This document shows positions 1-11,800 of a stretch of 64,000 bases of DNA, one piece after another; positions within the stretch are counted from its first letter, which is position 1, and each line of letters starts with the position of its first letter. Source of the DNA: Dysidea avara (Eukaryota > Porifera > Demospongiae > Dictyoceratida > Dysideidae); contig NC_089277.1 of assembly GCF_963678975.1 (NCBI RefSeq), positions 23,324,672-23,388,671 on the forward strand, given 5' to 3'. The translations under genes and the position numbers were made by a program. The notes below the pieces were generated by a model that was not told where the DNA came from, ran no database searches, and worked only from the letters and a program-made list of their open reading frames with translations.

Positions 1-461
1 ATAATGAAGCTTCAAAGTTCAAAAATGGATTAAGTTTTGTGTGTGAATAAAGTACCTTTTCGTAAATCCAGTCACATTTGCTGACTAGATAACAAATTAG
101 TCAGATTAAACTCACAGACTATCCAATCTGCTGGACACTGAACACAAAAGTAACCAATTGCAATTGCAAGTATCTGTAAGTAGCTTTCATCACCACTAAT
201 AATTGTGTATAAGCTAGTAGTACTGTACAGCTACAAATTTTTTGTCACCGGTTAATACCAACTATTGGCAACAACCGGTTAATTGGTTTGAGTGTAATAG
301 AGTGATATTGGCAGACATAATGGGTACTCCACAAGCTTGCTGGAAGGTTTAGGTTGTGGTACCAAAGTGACCATCAACATTCTGTCTTACAATAACAGTT
401 ATTGCTGTGTAGAAACTCTGTGGAGCATGACACACAGATATAAAGTGAATAGTAAATCTAC

Positions 462-704
462 ATATGTGACCCGGTCTGCGAAAAGGGCTCTTATAGCCTT
501 TCCAATTATCCATGTTTGGCTAATCATAACTCCTAATCTACTAAAGCTATCACCATGTAATTACACCCACAGCTACTGCCAGGTTAGGGTTGTTGAGTGA
601 CCAAATTGTAGGCTTGTACCATATTCACCAGTCAAGTTATGGGTTACCATATATATGCAATTGGAAAGGCTATAAGAGCCCTTTTCGCAGACCGGGTCAC
701 ATAT
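462..704. mobile_element. Foldback MITE-like element, copy 1
   Basis: The two ends are inverted copies of each other for about 45 bases. The left arm begins TATGTGACCCGGTCTGCG and the right arm ends with its complement. A second, more diverged copy with the same arms lies at 3427-3665, so this is a repeated family and not a chance hairpin. No convincing ORF lies inside. Confidence 0.7.
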
Positions 705-748
705 ATAAAGTAACTATACTATAATCCTTTAAAATCATTCAAAGATAG

Positions 749-2400
749 CTAGTTGACTATGTTTTCTGGGAGATTGTTCCATAATTTAATAGTTGAAGGC
801 AAGAAGGAGAAAAGGTAAGCGTTAATCCTGGCATATGGTGTTCTAAAACATTGGGAATGACCCCTGGTGGATGTGGACATTGGAGTTAATGATATAGATG
901 GGACAATAATGAAATCATTAACTAACTTGTAAACATAATTAGGTACGACATGAATCAAAAGAAGGCCAATTAAGTGAGTTAATCATAGTAGTAACACTGT
1001 TTCTCCAAGAGTAGTCATTCATTGTGTAACATGCTGCAGTATGTTGTACCTTTTCTAGATCTACTGCAGAGATATAATACTTGAGTGAGGTTCCCATATT
1101 GGAAATGCATATTGTCTGACAAAGGTTTTGTAACAGTTGGATTTAATGTGTCTATGGCAGTACAGTAGTTGGTATTTCTTGTAATAAAAATTTAATCTTG
1201 AGCAGCATTGGACATGGTACAGATGTCATGAATGTGATTTTCCAGGTGAGATGTTCATCGAAAATTACTCCTAAATACTTTGCATTAGAAACCTTCTGTA
1301 TTAGGTAATTAGATATGTAATAACTATGGTGGTGTTTGTTAAAACTTGTGAGATGCATACATTTGGATGGGTTGAATTCCATTTGCCACTTTTCAGCCCA
1401 GGTATGTAGAGAAATTAGGTCATGTTGAAGGACACAGTCCTCAGGAGTACGGATGGTAAAGTAGATTAGGATGACATCTGCATATAGTCTAATAGTGCAA
1501 TGTAGACCTTGTATAATGTCGTTGATAAAGATAAGGAATGATAAGGGGGCTAGCACTGTCCCCTCAGAGTATGGCAGAGAGTTTGCTGTTGTCACCATCA
1601 ATAACTACTGTTTGAGTTTGTCCACATAAAAAAAAAAACTTTTAATCCAATCTAATAAACATCCATTAATTCCATAGTGTGATAGTTTGAGATACAGTTT
1701 TTTTATGGGGAACTTTGTCAAAGGCTTTAGAAAAGTCTAGAAACAATGCGTTGATTTGATCTCCAGAATTCAGTGCTTCAGCAAAATCATTAGCTATACC
1801 CAATAGCTGAGTTTCACATGACCATTTAGAATGAAAGCCGTGTTGGTTATCCCACATATAAATGTTAAGTTGGCAAAAGATAAAGGTGTAAACTATATTA
1901 TGTTCGTGATCAAGTGTTTTACAACAAATGCTAGTCAAGGAGATTGGTCAGTAATTCCTTGGGTTGTGTTTTTTGTGAATCGGAATATGGCTTTCTTCCA
2001 CTCATCAGGAACTGATCCCTGCTGAATAGAAGCTTGAAAAATAGAGGGGCCATAAGACTGGCAGTGTCTTTTAGTAGTCTAGATGGTATACTAGTGCTTA
2101 GTGGACATCTAGATCTTCTAAAAGTTTTGTACTCCAAAATTAAGGGTCGATGTTTAGTAAGGGAATATCTTGTATTAGGTCTCTGTCTACAGTAGGAAGT
2201 GAAGTTAAATTCTCCTTAGTAAATACCGATGAAAAACAATTGTTTAAAACATCTGCTTTACCACCTTCTTTAAGAGTAGCTTCACTTGCTTATACCTTAT
2301 TTTCTTCGTTAAACGATGTGCCTTCAATAGTAACCGCATTTGAGCAGGCCAGTCACTTCAACAATAAGGCTTAAATATTGTTTTTGAGCATCGAGTGGTG
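749..2400 (-). pseudogene. Decayed non-LTR retrotransposon (LINE) ORF2 fragment
   Basis: Broken reverse-transcriptase reading frames run on the minus strand. From the 5' side (high coordinates): a pre-RT stretch at about 2140-2400; a segment resembling the fingers region (1931-2137); one with QHGF and FLDFSKAFDKVPH motifs (1666-1938); one with LAPLSFLIFINDI and the catalytic-loop region (1152-1601); and a C-terminal piece ending in a LWNNLPENIVN-type motif (749-958). The catalytic YADD box reads YADV, and several frameshifts separate the pieces, so the element is dead. The motif order fits Jockey/CR1-like LINEs; I cannot name the clade. Confidence 0.8.
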
Positions 2401-2735
2401 GCCGATTTTGAATAGTCACCACATTGACTTTCGGAACTAAGCTAAGGTAATAAAAGCCATGGCATTTAACCAAGTAAATATGTACAGTATTATATACAAC
2501 TCTAGTTGCCATTGTCTTTCTAGCTATATGTTAAACAATAAACAGTGTCCTTAATTACAGTAGCTCAATAAAAACTCCTTTTATGTACAATTACTCAGTG
2601 TTATTTTAATGACAACGGATGAGTAAATCTGCTTTCTGAATGTTGGAAATGGTTTTTAACTTCCTATGTAAGTATTTATAGTGCACGATAGTACATATAT
2701 TATTCACTATTTCACTGGCTAGGTATTAATTCCAA

Positions 2736-5700
2736 TTAAAAATCTGTTTCCAATATCAAAGCAGAGTAGCTATCATCCGAATCATCTGAATCAATCACAT
2801 CCACTAATTTATCTTTTTTAGGTGGAGGACAACACCTCCACTCACAGAATAGTGAGTGTCCATAGTTGTACCAGTAGTCAATACTGAACACTGACTGGTC
2901 TGTACCTCCTTCAGGTACTGATATAATATTGTATAGGATCAGTCCAAACATGATCACCACAAATCCTCCAATGTAGAAGGCTGAGAACTGTAAAAATGTA
3001 CATAATTTTAAACAAATATATCACCAGCCAATGCAGATAAATAGCTCAAAATGATTGTTTATAGGTGTCAAAAGCATTTTGCACTGTACCAACCAGCTGA
3101 CTGAAATGTTATAATGACTAGTTAAACAGCTTTACATTTGTATTACAGCATAAGTCCCACCAATTAGATTGTGCAGCTTATCATACAATACCATACTGTA
3201 TAGTGGGAATAATGAAGGTTTGCACTTTCCCATGGCCCCAAAAAAATGACCAGAAACAAGCCTCACCATACCTTCACAGTGCCTTGGCAGTATTGGTGAG
3301 CCCAAACCAGTACCACCCCAAAAAACTTGCTACATTTATTTTAAAATTTAGTGGAATTTTCTACTGATTTGCTGACTGCTCAGGAAAGATCTTCAGACAA
3401 ACATATAATGACTGAGTTTGCTTTACAGTATGGGGGATCTGTGAAAAGGGGTCTTATAGCCTTTGCAAAGTTCCACGTGTGACGAGTCATACCTCATCTT
3501 GTGTTTAACCTATTGTCTTAAACTTACATCCAGGAATGGTGCTATGTTCGGAGTGTAAAGTGACCAAATTTCAGGTTGGTACCATACACACAAGTCACGT
3601 TATGGATTGCCAAGTACATGCAATTGGAAAGTCTATAAGATCCCTTTTCGCAGATCCGGTCACAATTTATGTTATTTCACACACAGTAGAGCTTCAATCA
3701 CTGTAATAGTTCAACACACCAAATGTGATTGCTTTATTAAAGAGTAATTAGATGTTCTTGTTGACTATGTATTCTAAATTAACCCTTCTTATAACATTTT
3801 TGTCTGTGGTGTTGCACACAATTAATGTCAGACTTGAGCTTTGGTCATCTGAACAACCCATAGCTCCAAATTCCTGTGGTTGAATTTTATTGTGGTTTTT
3901 TATGTAAACTATAATTTCAAACATTTTACTAAGACCAAAATACTCTAATAGAACAGTCGTTGCATAGTGAAAATATCCTAACAGAACAGTCACACATTTC
4001 ATTGGGTTTGAGATATCCTATATAAAATATTATTAAATTCTGAGCATGTTATATAAATATAAACTATAAATCATAAAGGATAATGAAAAGGAAATTACTG
4101 AAATAAAAAAAAGAAAAATGGATGCATTAACATAAATATATAATTTGGCACCATATAGAACTACATATATGGTACTAACCCTTGATAATGTGTATACAAT
4201 GCTCTGTTACTCTGACACAATAATACCATATAATGGGTTATTTTTGGAGGTATTTGAAGTCTCAAATTATTTGAAGAGCAGTGGTTCTATGAAAAATTAA
4301 CTCTTCAAAATTATTCTGCAGCATAGCTACTAAAATCTATTTGAAGGGATTGTGCACACTACTCTATACTGTCTAGCTGTGCTACTGTATGTGAACTCAT
4401 GCTACAGATGTGTGTAACTGTTACTGTTAAACCACATGCAGTTGGAGTGGCATGCTATGGCTTTTCATCATTATTTCAAGCCAATCGATGGTAAGGTACT
4501 GGACCCTAGAGCTACTCAAGATCTCCTTCCACACATGGCCAACGATTTCACTTGCTTTTATGACTGCCACAGTAAGCCAACTATAATTATGTGCCAGCAT
4601 AATTTCAATAGGCTAGCTAAAGCATCAAGCATTATGACAGTACAATAGGACATACAAAAATACAGCAAAACATGAACACACTACTACAAAATGCATGTAT
4701 CGTGAAATGATATTGCTTCTTAACTAGTGCTCTGTGATATACCGGTAATACCGTTTATCGTGATAAATTATCATAACCATACCATGACATCCTTTGATAA
4801 CTGATACGTGACCTGGCCTGTGAAAATAAGGTATGTGGGCACATAAAATTTGCCTAATTTTTCAAACTTTGATTACCCATAACTTTGTGTGCTATTATGC
4901 TATTGCTTTGAACGTTCCAGCAGATATTAAGAAATTAACTGGCTGTAAAATAAAAGTTACAGAATTAAAATGTTTTATTCCAGTACGGAGATGTGATCTG
5001 TTGATGTAGTTTGTGCCCACATGCTCTGGTAACATAATATTACATCAATGAATACCAGTATAGGTTTGTTTTTAACCCAGCTAGCCATTGGTATTTAATT
5101 ACCCAATTTGTTGATGATTTAGCAGAAACACCCTAAACAAAAACTTGAGGTTCTCATGTTACAACACATGCCTACTTGTACTGAACTATATACATGTATT
5201 TTTGGTTTTTTGGGATGCATACCGCTTCATGCTAGGTCCAAGAATTGATGCAATTTAGTTACAATCAAGCTAACTGTATATCGATATACCGCAATATTTT
5301 CCTGTTTCTAATACCATGTATTCAAATTTAAATACTGCCAAGCACTGTTCTTGACTAATATTATTACACTTTGTGGAAATAAGATAGAGGTTACTTTAAT
5401 AGAGCAGTCACTTACTCCAATACAGGAAATGCTGATAAAACAATCAGCTCTCTAGCTTTTTGAAAGCATAATTTTGAGCATAATAGACTAGATTTTTAAC
5501 TATTTTCAAAACATAACTAGTAGTCACAAAAATTGGTCCTTTTCTTGTTTGCAAAACAAAATTCCCACTAGTGCAGTGGTCTGTAGACGTAACAATTTGT
5601 TCAATTTAGCACACACCAGCAAATATTTTTGATGGTGCTATGCACAACTTTTGTGCATTCAAAAGTAAAACCTTTGTTTTCTTCTTCAAAATTTACCCAC

Positions 5701-5831
5701 TATAAAGTAGTACAAACACCCTAATGAAACATACACATACACCTGAAATATACTGTAATATCATTGAAATGAACAGTTTTTAGACATGCCATAGACAAAA
5801 TTAATGGTGGCAGAGGGTCTACAGTTTTCCC

Positions 5832-5865
<34 letters not shown>

Positions 5866-8800
5866 TGTGTCTGTGTCTGTGTCTGTGTGTCTGTGTGTGT
5901 GTCTGTGTGTGTGTCTGTGTGTGTCTGTGTGCGTGTGTGTGCGTACCTTGTTGTTAAATAAGAAGATGGCAAACAGCAAGCTGTAGGTATTGGACGTTAA
6001 CAGTGATAGACCTGCTACCATGGATGATGACTGTAATATAATCAGTGGCAGAACAACATAGTGAGATGTGTTGCAGATGTGATAACCAAGAAAGTACAAT
6101 ACTGCAAAAAGAGCAATAGGTATTTATTAACAATGCAAGTTACATGCAAAAACTGAACATAGTGTATGATATGTGTGGTACAGAATTTATAGTTGGATGC
6201 ATCATTTTATACAGTTTTAAACATGATAGAATCCATATATGTAAGGAAAGGAATTTATGAAAATGACAAACATATAATTTTAAATCTATGAACAATAGGG
6301 ATCTGCAATACATACCTGTATCAATGTATCAATACAGCAAATAAGTATCACAATACAATACTGTATTTAGAAAATATCGATATATTGAAGTTCTCGAGCA
6401 GAACAGTTAGTGATTGCTATATTACTATAACAGTGATCTAGATACTCAAATTTAAAGTCACTGTATTTACCTGTGTTATAAATTGGAACGTTACAAGAAG
6501 CCATACAAATACACGTGTATGAGTGCTGCTGTTATGGCTAAAATATTCTTACCCGGGTCTTCTAATAGCTGTTACACTTTAAGTGTAAAGAACTGCACCA
6601 CTAAGCAGTAAACAAATCTGCTAAATAGCTATACTAGCCATCTTGAAAACTCATCAAAATGCGGAGTAATCTGGACAAGCCATTGTGGGAGCATGTGTTA
6701 AAATGTTTGTGGTATAGCTAATTGTCTGGGTAGTGTAATAGAGGCAGGTATCCAGGTCAAGATGTGCTTTTTAACAGCAACTCTGTTTTCCATACTAAAA
6801 ATCATCAGAACACACTAGCTATTTGTCACATCAATGTAATACTGTAGTTCATCATCATTCACTGAATAAAGACATTATACACAGTGAATGTAGAATCAGC
6901 GTCGGCTCTTTAATGTACAGATAAATTGGATATTGTTACAACTATTAGCTAATATGCCAGTCATAACTAGCCATGACTACTTCATTATAGTATCATGATA
7001 CAGTATCGTATCGAACAATTTATTGATGGTGATACATGATACACTAAATGCACTGTATCACAGAACACTAATGAACAATGAGCATAGAGTTGTGTGCAAA
7101 TGTACATATGTGTAATTACAGGATTAAAATTTTAAATTTTCAAAAGCATTGCATATCAGCTAGTTAATGATAACAATAGCATATAAGCTGTTGTTTTTGA
7201 ATGCTGCACTCTTTTTACAGCTTAATTGTTTTGTATGGAAGTCGTTTCTTTTTGTATTGTAAATATCCCATACCCGGCCATAAACTGGTTTTGAGGCTTC
7301 TTTTTACCAAATTTCTGCCAATCTACAGGCACAATGATGATTATGATGACAGATGTTACAACAGTATTATAGATATTATTTGACCATTTGTTTGTAATAC
7401 CCTAGTGCTTCCTTGATTATTCAAACCTTTATTATCTGAACACTTGGTTAACAAACAGTAAAATGACTGCTCTATTAGAGTATTTTGTCTAAGATGTATG
7501 TTCTGAACATTTGAACTGTGTGTATACATGAATGGTTCGAAGTTTTTGAATACCTGAACATGTCTTGATCCCAAGGGGATCAGATAATTGAGGGAGCACT
7601 GTACTTCTGATAGAACACACATAGAATGCTCTAGAACGATCATTGGTAGATTTATGATCTTTACAAGAATTTTCACTAATAAAATAAGTGAGCTAAGAAG
7701 CTGACACCAGTGGTTCAGTGGATAAGGGTTTGGGTGATAGGTAAGAAAGTCCCCAGTTCAAGCTTAGGACAATCATTTTTTTGTGCACTTTGGTGACTGT
7801 TCTATTAGAGTATTTTACCCTCTGCGTTTGGCAGAGCTCACCGCAATTTCTTTTAAACCACAAAAACTTTGAGTTATATGCATGGTTAATCTATATACAG
7901 ACTGATTTTCAAACGATTCCCTTAGACAAGATAATTAGCCTGCAGGCATGACAAAATCATTCTGTATATGAAAATAATTGTCCATAATTCTGTGCAGATT
8001 TGCACCAGATCTGGTATGTGAATTTGCCTCAATACATCCTTATTGTTTGCCAAATTTCACCTCAATTGAATTGCACATTTGCATTTTATACTGGGTTTTG
8101 TAAAGCATGTGAAAACAAGAAATAATGAGGCTCCCAGGAAAAATTAAACCTGATTTTGAAAGGCTTGTATTTCATGAACCAATACCCTGATTTTGCTGAA
8201 AATTTGGAATGTGAGATGCCAAAGGTGGTTAGCAGCTGTAATGTAAAAATCGAATACTTTTGAGAAGGAACCATTGTGCTATGCATGTATCAATATACCC
8301 TTCTTGTCAATATATCTATGGTGTGGCTCACCGGCTTTCTTGGCCGCATAACACACTACCTTGATAATTGTGTCTTGATTACCAAGAGTTAAAGTGTTTA
8401 GTGAAAGTATACAGTGCCAGTATAAAATGAGTAAATATGAAACTGTAATTTCACATTAGTTTTACAGCAGAATGGACTCTGTGAACTCTTTTCCTATACT
8501 GGTCTAACTATATAACACACACCTGAATGTAAGTCCCACTTCATTACTAACAGGGTTTTTAGATCCAAAATACACCTATCAAATAAAATGATAACAGTTA
8601 AAACAATTTCACTGTTCATCTTATAATGATTGTACGATACATACGACATCATCATCGACATGCATAGAGTGAAACCAGAGATATGTGTATCATGCTGCTG
8701 TTTTACACAACTGAAGAAGGATAACCATCCTTTATCAGCATCACTGCTGCAATGTCTGTAGTATGACTGGATTGATTGTTGAGGCACTTCCTGTATTGTT

Positions 8801-11800
8801 ATTCGTTGGTGACGTTGTGTAATGAGTGGAATATACTCAACATAGCTGAACCTGAAGTGGAATGGCCACTTCATCACCATTCAATAATTGACTGATAGTT
8901 GGGGTGTACATCCAGTCACTATTCTATAGTGGCTGGATTAGTTGCAGACTCTGAGACATTTCTCATACTGTTGTTCATTTATAATACTGTGGGACATAAC
9001 TGGAAAAAGAAGTGGAATGTCCACTTCATGTTTCAGTTATTGATAGTTAGGGCATGCATTTCATCATGCGGTTCATTGTTACAATATGTCTGGTGCCATT
9101 TTTCCTCTAATGTGGTATGGGCTGGTTAACCAGTCATAAAATTATGTTGCAAAAAGGTAAACAATTAAGAAAACAAATAGAAAAAATTAAATGTTACATA
9201 TAATAGAGATAAAACGAGGAAGGCATGCAGATATACTAGTGCATAGACATTTAATCCCTGGGTATACTATCGAAAGGCTGTAAACATTGATATATATATA
9301 TACTAACCATATTATGCTGTATATAAAAGTAGGAATTAAATGTTCACTAGTATAGCTACAGGCCTAAATAGATGACCCTCTTGTTTCATTGCTTTTTTGT
9401 AATCCCTAAAAGATTTTTGATACACTTGTGATTATTTAATCCCAATAATTATACACTATCGACCACATATAATGCTATTAATTAACATTCCTTAATTTGG
9501 CATGGTGGAAGGCTCCATATAAGACTGGTCTACAGAAAGTTACATATGGAGTCTAAGCAAGGAAGTAATCGTGGTCATATCTGTCTAAATGAGACAATTT
9601 ATAATGTCTAAACATATCAGTCGTTTGTATATTAAAATAAATGGTCACATATTTCATTAGGAGGTCACAAAAGTTTTACTGTTATTGTCAAGTTTCAATG
9701 TATAGTCTTTATAGCTTCAGTTATCTGATTATCAGGTCTCCAAATCATAAAAACAGAATTTGAATATTAGAGTGCATATGTGACCAGATTTCATATAACA
9801 AGGCTTTCACACACACAAAATCAAACTTACGATTTTACCAGAAATGGATTGCTGGTCTAATACACTATCATATTTTACACTGTACTTCCTTCAGCACTGG
9901 CAAGTCTGGTTTCTGTAGCAGCTTTCTTCCGACCCTGTCAAAGCCGCGAGTGGGAGATTGGCGCCATTAAATGGCCATGGTTTTGTGATAATGGTGTGTA
10001 GTGAACTGGGACTTCACAGAGAGCTCGCCAATAGTGTTCTCAGTCAATTTGGAGTAATTTGAGGGCCATGGAGGGCCATGGAGAGCCCAAACTTGGCATC
10101 TGGATTCCAATCGTCTTCTTATTTCGTTTTATACCCCTATATTAAGACCACAGTCCAGCCCCACCCTACCACCCTATTACTACCACCTGTGATATTATTA
10201 CCCGCTCGAAAAAAGCTGCCCAAAACAGGGCAAATGTTGGGTATCAGAAATGTATACACCTACTCAGTGAGAGCTAGTGAACAGATGAACAATTGGTTCA
10301 AATTTTGTTTGCACACCTGTAGGCACTGGGAAGTTACTACACAATGATTCCTTAAAATCGCCATATCTCCTAACAAAGCTTTGTGTGTCGAAGCCTTGTT
10401 TTGTCAAATTAAGTCACATATATACTAGAGTTATACCGATTCCCACTTTTTAGGGAAAACCGATATCCGATATATTTTTACCCTGTTTTACCGATAGTTA
10501 ACCGATACCCAATTGTAGGTCTCTACAATTATACTTGTGCACACTCCATTAAAAGTGGAGCTACGTAGTAAAGCCAATTCTGTGAAATTGTACACTTATC
10601 TCAATCAAAGTTGCTAGTCAGACAAGTGGGCTAGGGCCTGAACCATCACTGCTTATCTTAGTGATTACCACAAAACATAAACAAATTACCCAAGTACATA
10701 CCAGAGCCTTTGACACCAGCCCTCCAGTGGTACTGCAGCTGCTGAAGCTGAATAGACTAATAATCTGCTGGCCACAGCCCATTATAACTGATTTCCGGTT
10801 ACGGTAAAAACAGCTAATTATCGGCTTCTACCGATTACCGATCCGATTATTGGTACAACTCTAATATATACTCTACTGTGAACTGTCCCTTAACATAAAC
10901 AGCACACACTTAATACACAAGGGTTCAGATAACTCTCAGTAAGTACGTAAATGTGTACAATGCTCCCTTGATTATCTGAACACTTGGTTATCCGAACAGT
11001 AGAAATGACTGCTCTATTAGAGTATTTTGTCTAAGATGTATGTTCTATTAGAGTATTTGAACAAGGCTCCGGATATAAATGATTGGGTTTTGATTATCCA
11101 AACTTTTTGATTGTCTGAACATGTCTTGGTCCAAAGGGGGTCAGATAATCGAGGGAGCACTGCACTGCTAAGCTGCATTGATTACTAATGTACAAGTATC
11201 AATTTGTAGCTATCTGTACCACATACGCACATTTGGATACCAGACACAATTGCTCCACTGAATCCTAGTAAGGCTGTAAAGTCTAACACACTGAGTTCTC
11301 CTTTGATCACAACCTCTTCACCAACATTAGCAATAGCAACACCAAATCCTCCAGCAATACAAATTAAATTTCCAAGTAATGGATCACGCCCTGCAAGGAT
11401 ATGCTAGCATTGCATAAAAACTTTAATGGATACAGCACTAGTGCCAGTAGTCAGCTAATAGTTTCACCTTTACTAATGTCTGTCTTCAAATCTTCCAAGA
11501 TGACAATGACCATACCAGCAGTACTGATGATGATGGAAATGTAGTGGATCAGTTTGTATTTCTTCTTGATCAGAAGGATGGAAAGAGCAGCAACAAACAC
11601 GGTCATAGAGCCATTGGTGATTGCCTATACGGGCACATAGTACCACATGGCCTAACCACTTTGTTTCATTTGTGCGTGTGTGATTATTCTTTCCCTACCA
11701 GTGCATGAAAGGAAAAAAGCAGTTTGGATACTTATGGACACTGTGCAATTTACAATACAATTTATAGTTACAAATACTGAAATAATACGTAACTGTAGGC

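Noticed and set aside
5721-6099. Long ORF continuing the gene A exon into the CA repeat
   Set aside because: The exon ends at a GT donor at 5947, as in genes B and C; the rest is microsatellite read-through.
7699-7773. Functional tRNA gene
   Set aside because: The A-box fits, but the B-box is broken and no acceptor stem can be paired.
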